Numbered from the stretch's first letter, positions 29,370 through 39,873 are shown. The stretch is DNA of 64,000 nucleotides from Lysinibacillus telephonicus (GCF_003966145.1 NZ_RXNR01000016.1:16178-80177), one strand, 5' to 3'. Notes: generated by a model not told the origin, from the sequence alone. Translations and numbers: made by a program.

Positions 29370-29413
29370 ATACTTTTAAGCAGGATCGCTGCTGTGATAA
29401 CCCCGTCGCTAAG

Positions 29414-29450
29414 GATGTATCCCATTCGTTTTTGGGATACATCTTTTTTT
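29414..29450 (+). terminator. Second terminator, upstream of walR
   Basis: GATGTATCCCA (29414-29424) pairs with TGGGATACATC (29433-29443), followed by seven T. Two strong terminators in tandem isolate the walRK operon from upstream transcription. Confidence 0.9.
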
Positions 29451-29861
29451 GTAAAAAAGGACCATTGAGTAGGCTAAACTGTTACATGCCTTCTTCAACT
29501 TATTTAGCCTTTTTAGGAAGTACCGGCCTATAGGGCATACACAAAGTAGAAAGTGATTAATCTAGAAATGTAGCAGGTTGCAGTGTTTCCCTAAATCCCA
29601 GCTAAAAAGACGATGGATTTTTCAAAAATTGTCGAATTATTTCCCAGAAAATAATAAGTATGTGCAGATACGCTGTAAGCTACAGCTTATTTTAAATTAT
29701 AATTTTACCCAAAGCACCTTTGTCTTTCTCGTTATAGAGCTTTGTTTGATATAATGTAACTTATAATGCTTTAACAATAAAAGCATGATAGGGTGAAAAG
29801 TATAAAACTGAACTAAATTAACTTGAACAATAGATAAATTGAAAAAAAGGAGAGAAAAAGT
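29451..29861. promoter_or_regulatory. Upstream region of the walRK operon
   Basis: No gene is visible in these roughly 410 bases. TATAAT at 29750-29755 is a good -10 candidate for the operon, though no convincing -35 stands 17 bases before it. The leader to walR would then be about 100 bases. Confidence 0.4.
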
Positions 29862-30572
29862 ATGACAAAAACGATATTAGTTGTCGATGATGAAAAGCCA
29901 ATTGCAGATATTCTGCAATTCAATTTAGTAAAAGAAGGTTATCAGGTAATATGTGCGTATGATGGTGATGAAGCGTTAGAAAAAATTGAAGAGCAGCAAC
30001 CAGACTTGATGTTACTTGATATTATGCTTCCAAAGAGAGATGGTATGGAAGTTTGCCGAGAAGTAAGAAAAAAATATGATTTTCCTATCATTATGTTGAC
30101 TGCAAAAGGATCTGAAATTGATAAAGTACTCGGTCTTGAAATGGGTGCAGATGACTACGTTACAAAACCATTTAGTACGCGTGAATTAATTGCTCGTGTA
30201 AAAGCAAACATGCGAAGACTAAAGGCTTCTTCTCAAGTTGAAGAAATTAAAGAAGAAACGAATGACATTACAGTTGGAGCTTTAATTATCCAACCGGAAG
30301 CATACTTAGTTTTGAAGCGCGGCGAATCAATTGAACTTACACACCGTGAATTTGAATTATTACATTATTTAGCTAAACACATTGGTCAAGTAATGACACG
30401 TGAGCATTTACTTCAAACTGTTTGGGGATACGATTATTTTGGAGATGTACGTACAGTAGACGTAACGATACGCCGTCTACGTGAGAAAATAGAAGATAAT
30501 CCAAGTCATCCAAACTGGATTGTAACACGTCGTGGTGTTGGATATTATTTGCGAAATCCTGAACAGGAGTAG
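29862..30572 (+). CDS. walR: Response regulator WalR (YycF)
   Basis: Essential OmpR-family regulator of cell-wall metabolism. The receiver domain carries the phosphoacceptor Asp53 ([11 protein letters not shown]) and Lys in [19 protein letters not shown]. The C-terminal winged helix has [53 protein letters not shown], nearly the family consensus. 236 aa. GGAGAG site. First gene of walR-walK-yycH-yycI-yycJ. Confidence 0.98.
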   Translation: MTKTILVVDDEKPIADILQFNLVKEGYQVICAYDGDEALEKIEEQQPDLMLLDIMLPKRDGMEVCREVRKKYDFPIIMLTAKGSEIDKVLGLEMGADDYVTKPFSTRELIARVKANMRRLKASSQVEEIKEETNDITVGALIIQPEAYLVLKRGESIELTHREFELLHYLAKHIGQVMTREHLLQTVWGYDYFGDVRTVDVTIRRLREKIEDNPSHPNWIVTRRGVGYYLRNPEQE

Positions 30573-30577
30573 TATGA

Positions 30578-32413
30578 ATGCATAAAGTAAGCTTTTTTAA
30601 ATCGATTCATGTAAAAATCGTATTAATCTATGTTTTGCTCATCATCATTGCATTGCAAATAATTGGAATATATTTTTCGTCTGAATTAGAAGAGAACTTA
30701 AAAACAAACTTTCAGGAATCGATTTTTCAAAGAATCGATTTAGTACAATATAGCCTTCGTGAAGAGATGTTAAAAGAACGTGATGAAGAATCACCGACAT
30801 TAGAACAGAGCTTAAGCTTAATTTTACGAGAGTTTACAACAGGTGATATTAATGAGATTCGCGTTGTTGATAGTAGAAATAAGGTGCTAGCTACCTCTGA
30901 TATTGATAATCAATCGATTGTAGGGCAGCGTTCCAATGATGACATCGTCACAAAATCTATATCAGCTGAAACGTATTTAGAAGAAATTGCCTTAGACCCG
31001 GATACTAGAAAAAGAGTTTGGGTGCTGGCGACGCCGATTTTTGACGCAATAGGCCCAAATGGAGAAGTGATTGGGTCAATTTATATTGAATCAAATATTG
31101 AAAAAGTTTTTGAACAAATGAGTGATATTAACGGGATTTTTGCTGTAGGGACAGCGATATCACTTGCAATTACGATTATTCTTGGTATATTGATTGCCAA
31201 GACGATAACAAAACCAATATTAGATATGCGTAGACAAGCACAAGCGATGTCTCGGGGAAATTTCTCGCGAAAAGTTCGTGTTTATGGTAATGATGAAATT
31301 GGACAGCTTGCAATTGCATTTAATCATCTAACAAATCGTTTGCAAGAAGCTCAGTCAACAACTGAAGCTGAGCGAAGAAAATTAGCATCTGTTTTAAGTA
31401 ACATGACGGATGGAGTAATTGCAACTGATCGAAAAGGTAAAATTATTTTAATTAATGATCCGGCTCTTAATTTCCTAGATGTTACACGTGAAACAACTTT
31501 AGGTCGACCAATTGCCTCTGTACTTGGCCTGGACCAGGAGTATAGTTTTGAAGATTTAATTCATATGAAAGAATCGATTAATTTAAATTACAGTACACAA
31601 GAAAAACCTTTTATACTAAGGGCTAATTTTTCTGTTATACAAAAAGAGACTGGTTTTGTAAACGGTTTAATAACAGTATTGCATGATATTACAGAGCAAG
31701 AAAAAATTGAAATGGAGCGGCGGGAATTTGTTGCAAACGTTTCACACGAATTACGTACACCATTAACTACAATGCGAAGTTACTTAGAGGCTCTTGCCGA
31801 TGGGGCATGGAGAGATGAAGCCATTGCACCTACATTTTTAAATGTAACCCAGACAGAAACAGAGCGTATGATTCGCCTTGTTAATGATTTATTGCAGCTT
31901 TCGAAAATGGATAGCAGAGATTATAAATTAAATACAGACTTTGTTGAGTTTAATAAATTCTTCAATCGCATTATAGATCGTTTTGAAATGTCAAAGTCTC
32001 AAAATGTGAAATTCATACGTTATATCCCTGAAGTATCATATTTTGTAGACATTGATACAGATAAACTAACTCAAGTAATCGATAATATTATTTCCAACGC
32101 CTTAAAGTATTCACCAGATGGCGGAAATATTCGATTTGGGTTTACTGTTCAAGATAATATGTTAAAAGTGATGGTATCTGATGACGGGATGGGTATCCCT
32201 AAAGAAAACGTAAGTAGAGTTTTTGATCGATTTTATCGTGTTGACCGTGCTCGCTCGCGGGAAATGGGTGGTACAGGCCTAGGTCTTGCAATCGCAAAAG
32301 AAATGATTGAAGCACACGGCGGTAAAATCTGGGCAGAAAGTGAGGAAGGAGTAGGGACGACAATCTTCTTCACATTGCCATATGAATTAGACGAGGCGGG
32401 TGATTGGGAGTGA
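30578..32413 (+). CDS. walK: Sensor histidine kinase WalK (YycG)
   Basis: A 611-aa kinase, the same length as in B. subtilis. Spans at about 13-31 and 183-203 flank an extracellular Cache/PAS domain; HAMP (TKPILDMRRQAQAMSRGNFSRKV), a cytoplasmic PAS domain and the H-box FVANVSHELRTPLTTMRSYLEAL (His near 390) follow, then the HATPase with NALKYSPDGG and GTGLGLAIAKEMIEAHGG. A parS site is embedded at 31480-31495. The stop overlaps the GTG start of yycH. Confidence 0.98.
   Translation: MHKVSFFKSIHVKIVLIYVLLIIIALQIIGIYFSSELEENLKTNFQESIFQRIDLVQYSLREEMLKERDEESPTLEQSLSLILREFTTGDINEIRVVDSRNKVLATSDIDNQSIVGQRSNDDIVTKSISAETYLEEIALDPDTRKRVWVLATPIFDAIGPNGEVIGSIYIESNIEKVFEQMSDINGIFAVGTAISLAITIILGILIAKTITKPILDMRRQAQAMSRGNFSRKVRVYGNDEIGQLAIAFNHLTNRLQEAQSTTEAERRKLASVLSNMTDGVIATDRKGKIILINDPALNFLDVTRETTLGRPIASVLGLDQEYSFEDLIHMKESINLNYSTQEKPFILRANFSVIQKETGFVNGLITVLHDITEQEKIEMERREFVANVSHELRTPLTTMRSYLEALADGAWRDEAIAPTFLNVTQTETERMIRLVNDLLQLSKMDSRDYKLNTDFVEFNKFFNRIIDRFEMSKSQNVKFIRYIPEVSYFVDIDTDKLTQVIDNIISNALKYSPDGGNIRFGFTVQDNMLKVMVSDDGMGIPKENVSRVFDRFYRVDRARSREMGGTGLGLAIAKEMIEAHGGKIWAESEEGVGTTIFFTLPYELDEAGDWE
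31480..31495. other. parS site 3, inside walK
   Basis: TGTTACACGTGAAACA matches TGTTNCACGTGAAACA at all 16 positions. It lies within walK, about 27-30 kb from the sites near soj/spo0J. Confidence 0.88.
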
Positions 32414-33720
32414 AATATGTTGAACCTTTAAAATCTACTTTCCTTTTACTCCTAGTTATTTTGAGCTTGATTTTAACGTTTTCTATTTGGAGTTATACAC
32501 CACCCTATCAAGTGATTGAAGAATCACAGGTAGAACAAATTACTGTGGGCGATCAGAAAGAACTACATCAAGTTGTTAAACCTTATCGCTTGTTAGTAAA
32601 TCAAAATGGAAACTTTTCTGGTACAATTTCAAATTCCGTTATGGATGATTTGATGGGGACTTTTCTTAATTTACATGCATCAGAGTTAAGCTTTGTTCAA
32701 AGTAATTTAACAGAAGAAAAAATCAATTCGATGATTCGGACAGATAACCGAATGACTCTTTTTTTCTCAGCAGAAGTACCAATTAATGCATTCCGTTCCA
32801 TTTTAGAGTTTACACAAAATGATTTGCCTGAAGTATCATTTAATTCGTTAATTATTGATTGGAGCAAATTCAGTCAAACTCGTACTCTGCAGCTTCTATT
32901 TGTAAGTGATAAGAACCGTACACTTTTTAGTACAGAGGTTGCACTAAGTGATGAGCATTTTAATGCAACATTTAAAGATGCTATTCTTCAGACTGTTCCT
33001 TATGAGGAAATTAAAAGAGATGATAAATTATCATTATATGTTCCAGTTGATCCAATGGAGCTAATACAATTCACGTATTATATCGATGAAATCTCACCAG
33101 ATAAGTTTAAAGAGTTGCTGTTTAATGATCCAAATATTGTGAAAAAGAATATAGAGAGCTTGAATTCATCCAAATATACTGATGGCATGGCATTTATGAC
33201 TTCGGACACAAATACAAAAACGATTAATTATGTCTATCCAGCATCAGAAAGCATTGGTGAAATAAAAGAATCCATTTTATTGCAGGATAGCTTCGATTTT
33301 ATCAATGACCACGGCGGACTAACAGGAGATTTCCGCTACGTATACATGAATGCTCGAAACCATATTACAGAATACCAACTATTTTTAGAAGGAATTCCTG
33401 TGTTCAGTAGTGTAACTTCTACACGCATTGCAACTACTTGGGGAGATAAACAAATTTTCCGATATAGACGGCCATATTATTTACTCGAAATGGATATCAC
33501 TTCGGAAAAAACAATACAAACATTGCCTTCAGGAGCAGAATTAATTCAATCAATTGAAAATTTAAATGAAATTGATGACATTGTTGTTGGTTATTATTTA
33601 AAGAAAAATGAAAATGAGCTTTTATATACATTAGAACCAAATTGGTTTGTTATTGATAATGGCAGTTGGACACGGGTAACGACGGAAACAATAGGAGGAA
33701 CTGGATATGGATTGGAGTAA
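32410..33720 (+). CDS. yycH: WalK regulator YycH
   Basis: Membrane-anchored extracytoplasmic protein that, with YycI, modulates WalK through their membrane helices. It has one N-terminal span (FLLLLVILSLILTFSIW) and a long extracellular domain. I place the start at GTG 32410, which overlaps the walK stop (GTGA); TTG 32404 is possible. 436 aa. It overlaps yycI by 14 bases. Confidence 0.92.
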   Translation: MKYVEPLKSTFLLLLVILSLILTFSIWSYTPPYQVIEESQVEQITVGDQKELHQVVKPYRLLVNQNGNFSGTISNSVMDDLMGTFLNLHASELSFVQSNLTEEKINSMIRTDNRMTLFFSAEVPINAFRSILEFTQNDLPEVSFNSLIIDWSKFSQTRTLQLLFVSDKNRTLFSTEVALSDEHFNATFKDAILQTVPYEEIKRDDKLSLYVPVDPMELIQFTYYIDEISPDKFKELLFNDPNIVKKNIESLNSSKYTDGMAFMTSDTNTKTINYVYPASESIGEIKESILLQDSFDFINDHGGLTGDFRYVYMNARNHITEYQLFLEGIPVFSSVTSTRIATTWGDKQIFRYRRPYYLLEMDITSEKTIQTLPSGAELIQSIENLNEIDDIVVGYYLKKNENELLYTLEPNWFVIDNGSWTRVTTETIGGTGYGLE

Positions 33721-34597
33721 ATCAAAATCTATATTCATCGTCGTATTTCTTATACTGGATGTTTTTCTCTATTCCCTTTATTTAAATCGGCATACAGAAG
33801 CCCAGCAAGTTCCAATATTAGGTGAGAAGAACATTGAAGCGCGTTTAAAAGACGATAATATAACATATGGAGCATTACCAACAAATACTGAAAAAGCTTC
33901 CTACATCTCGGGGAGAGTTAAAAACTTTGAGGAAGAAAAAGTACAACTTCAAAATGTTCAGACTGCGACAATAGAAAATAATAATAAACTTATTGTTCAA
34001 CTAAGAGAACCAGTTAAAATACCTGGCACTTTGGAAGAAGCAAACTTTAGCGAATTTTTAAAGCAATATGTATATAATGGAGCGAACTATTCATTATGGA
34101 TGGTTGATGAAGAAAATCGCAGAGCAACCTTCTTCCAAAGTGTGAATAACCGTACAATCTATTATAATATTAATGGTGTCTTAACAATTTATTGGAATGA
34201 AGACAATGAAATTGTAATGTATGAACAAACTATTTTAGAAAAAATAGAAGAATACGAGGAAGAAGAAACGCTTCTAACACCAATTCAGGTTATTCAAGCA
34301 CTCTATGCAAAAGGAATGTTAAAACCAGATTCTCGAATTACAAATATGAAACTAGGATATTCGACACTCGTTCAACTAACTAAAACTCAAGTGTTTGTTC
34401 CTACTTGGGAGGTTCAAGTTAATACAGCAGACGATGACACGGAAGAATACTTTGTGAATGCAGTTGAAGGTAAAGTAATTGACGTTCAAATAGATTCTTC
34501 GAAGGTTGAAGAGGTAGAAAATGATGTAGAAGAAGCCCTTGAATCTGAAGAGGTGAAAGAAGCGAAGGAAACTAACAAAGAAGTAGATACAGAATAG
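33707..34597 (+). CDS. yycI: WalK regulator YycI
   Basis: Partner of YycH, 296 aa. One N-terminal membrane helix ([19 protein letters not shown], about residues 8-26) and an extracellular YycI domain; the C terminus ends in a Glu/Lys-rich tail (about 262-296) unlike the compact core. GGAGG site; 11 bases before yycJ. Confidence 0.92.
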   Translation: MDWSKSKSIFIVVFLILDVFLYSLYLNRHTEAQQVPILGEKNIEARLKDDNITYGALPTNTEKASYISGRVKNFEEEKVQLQNVQTATIENNNKLIVQLREPVKIPGTLEEANFSEFLKQYVYNGANYSLWMVDEENRRATFFQSVNNRTIYYNINGVLTIYWNEDNEIVMYEQTILEKIEEYEEEETLLTPIQVIQALYAKGMLKPDSRITNMKLGYSTLVQLTKTQVFVPTWEVQVNTADDDTEEYFVNAVEGKVIDVQIDSSKVEEVENDVEEALESEEVKEAKETNKEVDTE

Positions 34598-34608
34598 GGA
34601 GTAATTGT

Positions 34609-35397
34609 ATGCGATTTAGTGTTTTAGCGAGCGGCAGTACTGGAAATGCAATTTATGTAGAGAATGATGAACATGCATTTTTAGTTGATGTCGGATTAAG
34701 CGGCAAAAAAATGGAGCAACTATTTGCTAAAATAGGTCGCGATATGAAAAATTTATCAGGAATTTTAGTTACACATGAGCATAGTGATCATATAAAAGGA
34801 CTAGGTGTAGTTGCTCGAAAATACAATGTGCCTATCTTTGCAAATGAAAAAACATGGTTGGCTATGGATGAGCATGTTGGGAAAATCCCAGAAGATCAGC
34901 GATTTTTATTTAATATGGAGACTGTCCAATCATTTGGTTCATTAAGTATTGAGTCTTTTGCTGTTTCTCATGATGCTGTAGATCCAATGTTCTACGTATT
35001 TCACGAAAATGATCGGAAGCTTGTTATTATCACGGATACTGGGTATGTAAGCGACCGTATGAAAGGAATAATACGTGGGGCAGATTCATTTGTTTTTGAA
35101 AGTAATCATGATATTGGAATGCTTCAGATGGGGCGTTATCCTTGGTCTGTTAAACGCCGAATACTGAGTGATGTTGGACATGTATCCAACGAAGATGCTG
35201 CAGTTGCGATGAGTGAAGTTGTTTTTGAAAAGCCAACACAAATATATTTATCCCATTTAAGTAAAGATAATAATATGAAAGACTTAGCTCGAATGAGCGT
35301 AACACAAACATTGCAATCGTGCGGCATTATAGCAGGTGAATTTGTCCAATTGCATGATACAGATGCGGAAGAACCAACGATGCTTGTGACGGTATAA
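34609..35397 (+). CDS. yycJ: MBL-fold hydrolase YycJ (WalJ)
   Basis: A 262-aa metallo-beta-lactamase-fold protein. [10 protein letters not shown] at residues 55-64 is the metal-binding motif; [15 protein letters not shown] and [10 protein letters not shown] provide further ligands. YycJ proteins are 5'-3' exonuclease-like enzymes of the WalRK operon whose cell role is not settled. Followed by a strong terminator, so htrA has its own promoter. Confidence 0.93.
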   Translation: MRFSVLASGSTGNAIYVENDEHAFLVDVGLSGKKMEQLFAKIGRDMKNLSGILVTHEHSDHIKGLGVVARKYNVPIFANEKTWLAMDEHVGKIPEDQRFLFNMETVQSFGSLSIESFAVSHDAVDPMFYVFHENDRKLVIITDTGYVSDRMKGIIRGADSFVFESNHDIGMLQMGRYPWSVKRRILSDVGHVSNEDAAVAMSEVVFEKPTQIYLSHLSKDNNMKDLARMSVTQTLQSCGIIAGEFVQLHDTDAEEPTMLVTV

Positions 35398-35504
35398 TGA
35401 ATAACATTTAAATAGGTCATCCGAAAATTCATTTTAGGACGAAATTGAGCAAGAGTGGGCTTATCCACCACAGGGACAAGACCTATAAGCAAATAATTAC
35501 TAAA

Positions 35505-35551
35505 GAAAGGGCTATCCAGAAATAACATTTTCTGGATAGCCCTTTCTTTTT
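35505..35551 (+). terminator. Terminator of the walRK operon
   Basis: GAAAGGGCTATCCAGA (35505-35520) pairs perfectly with TCTGGATAGCCCTTTC (35531-35546), then a T-run. Confidence 0.95.
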
Positions 35552-35636
35552 TAATTTTGTTTTATTTCATTTTCATGTAATTTTAATGTTCACATTGTAT
35601 CATAATGACAACAAGAGAACGAAAGGATGGATATAT

Positions 35637-36923
35637 ATGAGTTATTATAATGACGATGATAAAAAACAGTATGACGAAAATGAATCTGTTAGCTCCTACT
35701 CGCCCTTACAAGAACGTTTAAAGCGAGAACAAGAGGAAGAAAATATAAGACGTACGAATAAAAAAAATGGAAGCAAAGCCGGATACTTTGTAAGTGGTCT
35801 GATAGGTGCCATTGTTGGTGCTCTTATTATTTGGCTGCTGCTGCCATCGATGGTTGGGCAGCTTCCTAGCAGTTCCAACGGCAATGTAAATAATGATGCA
35901 GGCACACCAATTACACAAACAGCTACAGAAGTTACAACTGATGTGACAGAAGCTGTAGAAAAAGTATCGAAAGCAGTAGTTGGAATTACAAATATCCAAG
36001 AGGTAACAGATTTTTGGAGCCAACAATCAGGTACACAAGAAGCTGGAAGTGGATCTGGTGTAATTTATAAAGTTGATGGCGACAAGGCCTATGTTGTAAC
36101 AAACTACCACGTTGTTGAAGGAGCAAAACAACTTGAAGTAACATTGGCAGATGGTTCAAAAGAAGAAGCACAGTTAGTCGGCAGCGATATTTGGACAGAT
36201 TTAGCGGTCGTATCAATTAGCAGTGAAAAAGTAGATACAGTTGCAAAGTTTGGCGATTCTGACGTATTAAAACAGGGTGAATCTGTTATCGCAATTGGGA
36301 ACCCACTTGGTCTAGATTTCTATGGTTCTGTTACAACTGGAGTAATCTCTGGTACTGATCGCGCAGTACCTGTTGACTTAAACTCCGACGGATATGAAGA
36401 CTGGGAAACAGAAGTATTACAAACAGATGCTGCTATCAACCCAGGAAATAGTGGTGGTGCATTAATTAATATTGCCGGTGAATTAATCGGTATTAATTCA
36501 ATGAAAATTGCTCAAGACACAATTGAAGGTTTAGGATTCTCGATACCAATTAACACAGTTATTCCAATTATAGAAGAACTGGAGAAAAACGGTGAAGTTA
36601 AACGTCCTACAATGGGAATTGGATTATTAGATTTAACAGATGTACCTGCATTTTATCAAAAACAAACATTACGTTTACCAGAAGAAGTGACAACAGGTGT
36701 AGTTGTGTCAGAAGTAGTTCAAGGTTCTGCTGCTGATAATGCGGGTATGCAGCAATACGACGTAATTGTAGAATTAGATGGCCACAAAATCGAAAACTCT
36801 ATTGATTTGCGCCAGTATTTATATAATGAAACCGATATTGGCTCTACACTAAAGGTTAAAGTATATAGACAAGGTAAGCTAGTAAATTTAGAATTAAAGC
36901 TAACTGAAGGAACAACAGTATAA
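35637..36923 (+). CDS. htrC: HtrA-type membrane serine protease (HtrC/YyxA)
   Basis: A 428-aa DegP/HtrA-family protease for misfolded surface proteins. A cytoplasmic N terminus, one membrane span (GYFVSGLIGAIVGALIIWLLLP), and a trypsin-like domain with the triad His in TNYHVVEG, Asp in DIWTDLAVV and Ser in NPGNSGGALIN, followed by one PDZ domain. Start ATG 35637 follows GAAAGGATGG. Its place after yycJ matches B. subtilis htrC (yyxA). Confidence 0.93.
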   Translation: MSYYNDDDKKQYDENESVSSYSPLQERLKREQEEENIRRTNKKNGSKAGYFVSGLIGAIVGALIIWLLLPSMVGQLPSSSNGNVNNDAGTPITQTATEVTTDVTEAVEKVSKAVVGITNIQEVTDFWSQQSGTQEAGSGSGVIYKVDGDKAYVVTNYHVVEGAKQLEVTLADGSKEEAQLVGSDIWTDLAVVSISSEKVDTVAKFGDSDVLKQGESVIAIGNPLGLDFYGSVTTGVISGTDRAVPVDLNSDGYEDWETEVLQTDAAINPGNSGGALINIAGELIGINSMKIAQDTIEGLGFSIPINTVIPIIEELEKNGEVKRPTMGIGLLDLTDVPAFYQKQTLRLPEEVTTGVVVSEVVQGSAADNAGMQQYDVIVELDGHKIENSIDLRQYLYNETDIGSTLKVKVYRQGKLVNLELKLTEGTTV

Positions 36924-36929
36924 GTATTC

Positions 36930-37478
36930 TGTGGATAACTTAAAGTTATTAACAAAAATAAGACACAACGGGTAGTGGAAGAAAATCCTTTTCTTTCCTA
37001 CCTGTTTTTAGTTTGTTACAATGGTTTGTGGATAACATAAGTAGAAATGTGAATAAGTTTGTGGAAATTTCAGAATTTAAGGAGACGATAAAAAATGAAA
37101 GCATATAGCTGTGAAACCCATATAAATCACGCTTTGGATGTGGTAGTAGCCGAGACGGAAGAGTATCCAATTATGGATATTTTAAATGAAGAAGAAAAGT
37201 TATCCACAAAATGTTCTTACTGTGAAGAACAAGCAACATATGTTGTATCAAGTAAATAACTTTACACTACATATAGATTGGTGTTGTGGATATGTGTATA
37301 ACTTCTGTGGATAATTTGTTTGTAAACGAATTGTAAACGTGGATAAGTTGTTTATATTTAAATTTTCTAACTAAAAGAACAATAATAAATGCCCATCTAT
37401 GAAGTATTTTAAATAAAATGACAGTATGGATTATCAATGTGGGTAAATAGATTATTAATGGATGGTAAAGGTGGATAA
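36930..37478. other. Cluster of DnaA boxes
   Basis: Perfect boxes (TTATCCACA or its complement TGTGGATAA) lie at 36930-36938, 37027-37035, 37200-37208 and 37306-37314. One-mismatch boxes lie at 37048-37056, 37285-37293, 37293-37301, 37338-37346 and 37470-37478. The first and last bracket the small CxxH/CxxC gene. A random sequence of this length would hold almost none. Confidence 0.85.
37095..37259 (+). CDS. CxxH/CxxC small zinc-binding-type protein (YyzF-like)
   Basis: A 54-aa protein beginning MKAYSCETHINHALDVV. CETH (CxxH) near the N terminus and CSYC (CxxC) near the C terminus suggest zinc binding. A small protein with this motif pair is found next to rlmH in Bacillus (BA_5709 family). 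AAGGAGACG lies nine bases upstream of the ATG. A perfect DnaA box lies inside the gene. Confidence 0.85.
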   Translation: MKAYSCETHINHALDVVVAETEEYPIMDILNEEEKLSTKCSYCEEQATYVVSSK

Positions 37479-37481
37479 GTT

Positions 37482-37961
37482 GTGAATATCACAATCATTT
37501 CAGTCGGAAAGTTAAAGGAAAAATACTTAAAGATGGGGATTGAGGAGTACGTTAAGCGATTAAGTTCCTACGCGAAAATTGATTTAGTTGAAGTAGCTGA
37601 TGAAAAAGCTCCTGAGCAATTAAGCGATGCCGAAATGGAAATCGTAAAGCGCAAAGAGGGCGAACGAATTTTGGCGAAGATATCAGAAGGCATGCACGTG
37701 ATTGCACTAGCCATTGACGGTAAAATGAAATCCTCAGAAGAATTGGCTGCTGAGTTGGAATCTTTGATGACCTATGGAACGAGTAAAATAGCATTTGTTA
37801 TTGGCGGATCTTTAGGACTTCATGAGGATGTATTGCGACGCGCGGATGAGAAATTAAGCTTTGGCAAAATGACCCTACCGCATCAACTAATGAAATTAGT
37901 GCTTGTTGAGCAAATTTATCGGAGTTTTAGGATTATTAAGGGGGAACCTTACCACAAATAG
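37482..37961 (+). CDS. rlmH: 23S rRNA pseudouridine-1915 N3-methyltransferase RlmH
   Basis: A 159-aa SPOUT methyltransferase (OrfX in Staphylococcus). [55 protein letters not shown] is the SAM-binding knot and conserved C terminus. GTG start with GGTGGATAA upstream. The 3' end is an attachment site: the recombinase gene on the other strand runs 66 bases into it, and a second copy of the GEPYHK-stop sequence lies at 52323. Confidence 0.97.
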   Translation: MNITIISVGKLKEKYLKMGIEEYVKRLSSYAKIDLVEVADEKAPEQLSDAEMEIVKRKEGERILAKISEGMHVIALAIDGKMKSSEELAAELESLMTYGTSKIAFVIGGSLGLHEDVLRRADEKLSFGKMTLPHQLMKLVLVEQIYRSFRIIKGEPYHK

Positions 37962-39584
37962 GTAATGGTTAGGTTTAAAATATAACCCTTTCAGAAGAAG
38001 AGGGGTTTGGTCATTGGTACTATGTAGGCTTGGATCAGTAGGATCCAAGTCTTTATTTGGAATGTGGGCTATAAAGGAAAAGTAGATATTTTTTAGCTCT
38101 TTTTTGGTTGCTTCTATTCTTTCAATAGAAGTAACAAGAAGTTGCCTAAATTCCAAAACCGATAAATATTCTTTCAATTCCAGGAACTCTTGAAGCTGTA
38201 ATTTAATGAACTCAGGTGTGACGGTATTGAGATTTGTACTTACATGAGTATTCTCAGTTATTGCTTCTTGCAACAGCTCTTTTGTATTGTCAATATCTGA
38301 ACGTAATTCATTCAACCGCTGTTTTGCTTCTTCCACAGTGTAAACTTCTGACTCTACTAAGTCTTGAATACGCTTTTTTCTATTTTCAAGTTCAGTAAGC
38401 CTATTGTGAAGTAACTGGTACTCTGAGGATTGCTTATTAATATTGAACTGTTCCTTAATATTAGCATTGATTTCTTCCGTAATTCGTTCAATGATTACAT
38501 CTGATAAAAGTGTATTTTGTAGTCTTTTAAATACTTCTTTTTCTATCCAATCAGCATCAATTAAATTTGGGCTACATACAGTTCGTCCTTTATTATGATA
38601 CATCCCACACGCATAATAGCGTTTCTTCGTACCATCCCTGCGTTTTGCTCCGTATAGACTTGTCATATATGCTCCACATTGCGGGCATTTTAGGATAGAT
38701 GTTAGTGGAAAAGTACCGCTATACTGTCTTGGCGTTCCTGTTGCACGTTGCTTTCGGATAAGCTGTGCTTTATCCCAGGTATCCTCTTCAATGATTGGCT
38801 GATGGTTCCCCTTAGTTAAAATATACTCAGTATTTTTCCCTTTTCGTCGATTAGTTTCCCAATTTACATATTGATTAAAGCGGATATAGCCTTTGTAAAT
38901 AGGATTATCAAGGATAATAGATACAGTGGAAACAGAAAAAGTATTCCCTTTCTTTGTACGTTTGCCAATTTTGTTCAAGTAATTGGAGATTTTTTTCGTA
39001 CCCCATGCTTCGTTAACAAACTTATTAAAGATAATTCTTACGGTTTCGGCTTCTTCAGGAACTACGACTAATTCTTTATCAACAGTCTCGTATCCTAAAA
39101 CCTTTCCCCCATTCCATTTTCCATTCCTTGCACGCTGTTTCATGCCCATCTGAACGTTCTCAGCCAATTCCTCACGTTGATATTGGGCTACGGATGCTAA
39201 GATATTAAACTGAAGGTTGCCGTGGGGGGTCCCGTATTCACCTTCTTTTATACTTATAAAGCGAACCTTGGCCTTGTGAATTTCCTCCACTATTTTTAGG
39301 GAATCGGATAGAGAACGACTAAGTCTACTAACCTTATAAGTGATAATAGCATCTAATTCACCTTTATTTACATCTCTTAACATACGATTCAAATCTGATC
39401 TTCCCTTCGTACTTTTCCCACTGACGCCTTCATCTACATATACCCTAAGGACTATTTCTTTTCCAAAAATTTTGTGAGCGATTTGAGTTCCTTCTACTTC
39501 CTGTGCCTCCAAAGAAAACCCTTCTTCGGCTTGCTTGTCTGTAGATACTCGAATATAAAGACCTATAACCTTGGTTCTTTCCAT
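37896..39584 (-). CDS. Large serine recombinase (integrase of the rlmH island)
   Basis: A 562-aa site-specific recombinase. The resolvase domain has the catalytic Ser14 in YIRVSTDKQ and the arginine motif [14 protein letters not shown]; the recombinase domain, a zinc ribbon (CPQCGAYM with a later CGMYH and VCSP cysteine) and a long coiled coil (about 375-460) follow. The size is close to CcrC-type recombinases, which also act in rlmH. The last 22 codons are antisense to rlmH, so its C terminus depends on integration. AGGAG precedes the ATG; a 50-codon gene ends two bases upstream. Confidence 0.93.
   Translation of the reverse strand: MERTKVIGLYIRVSTDKQAEEGFSLEAQEVEGTQIAHKIFGKEIVLRVYVDEGVSGKSTKGRSDLNRMLRDVNKGELDAIITYKVSRLSRSLSDSLKIVEEIHKAKVRFISIKEGEYGTPHGNLQFNILASVAQYQREELAENVQMGMKQRARNGKWNGGKVLGYETVDKELVVVPEEAETVRIIFNKFVNEAWGTKKISNYLNKIGKRTKKGNTFSVSTVSIILDNPIYKGYIRFNQYVNWETNRRKGKNTEYILTKGNHQPIIEEDTWDKAQLIRKQRATGTPRQYSGTFPLTSILKCPQCGAYMTSLYGAKRRDGTKKRYYACGMYHNKGRTVCSPNLIDADWIEKEVFKRLQNTLLSDVIIERITEEINANIKEQFNINKQSSEYQLLHNRLTELENRKKRIQDLVESEVYTVEEAKQRLNELRSDIDNTKELLQEAITENTHVSTNLNTVTPEFIKLQLQEFLELKEYLSVLEFRQLLVTSIERIEATKKELKNIYFSFIAHIPNKDLDPTDPSLHSTNDQTPLLLKGLYFKPNHYLFVVRFPLNNPKTPINLLNKH
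37941..37961 (+). other. Left attachment site of the island (rlmH end)
   Basis: The last seven codons of rlmH, GEPYHK-stop. They agree with 52323-52343 at GG-GAACC-TACCA-AA-TA, consistent with a recombination site. The exact crossover cannot be fixed from one genome. Confidence 0.7.
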
Positions 39585-39586
39585 AA

Positions 39587-39739
39587 TTAGGCACTCTCCT
39601 TTTGTAATTGATGTTTTTTGGTAATGGCAATCATAAGAAGTTCAGCAATAATACTAATACTGTCTGATTGAACTTGTTCCTGTAAAATAATTGAGGGATT
39701 GGATTGAAAACTGGTAGAATTCTGTTGAAGTGTGTTCAT
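39587..39739 (-). CDS. Small protein gene upstream of the recombinase
   Basis: A 50-aa open frame, MNTLQQNSTSFQSNPSIILQ onward, ending TKKHQLQKESA. AAAGGAGG precedes its ATG, and its TAA lies two bases before the recombinase ATG, so translation is probably coupled. No family recognised; it may be a recombination directionality factor or accessory protein, which is a guess from position only. Confidence 0.6.
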   Translation of the reverse strand: MNTLQQNSTSFQSNPSIILQEQVQSDSISIIAELLMIAITKKHQLQKESA

Positions 39740-39873
39740 AATGGGGGAACCTCCTTTAATTTGTGGGGAAGTTGTACGGGGATTAGGGTGTACAACTGTT
39801 GACTATAGTATATGGACTTCCAGATTAAGAATGGTATAAAAATTTTATACTTTTTTAGTGGGGGAATAAGAAA

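Noticed and set aside
37896..39584. Paired CcrA/CcrB recombinases or a mec complex
   Set aside because: Only one large serine recombinase is present and no resistance gene was found, so the element resembles SCC only in its target and recombinase class.
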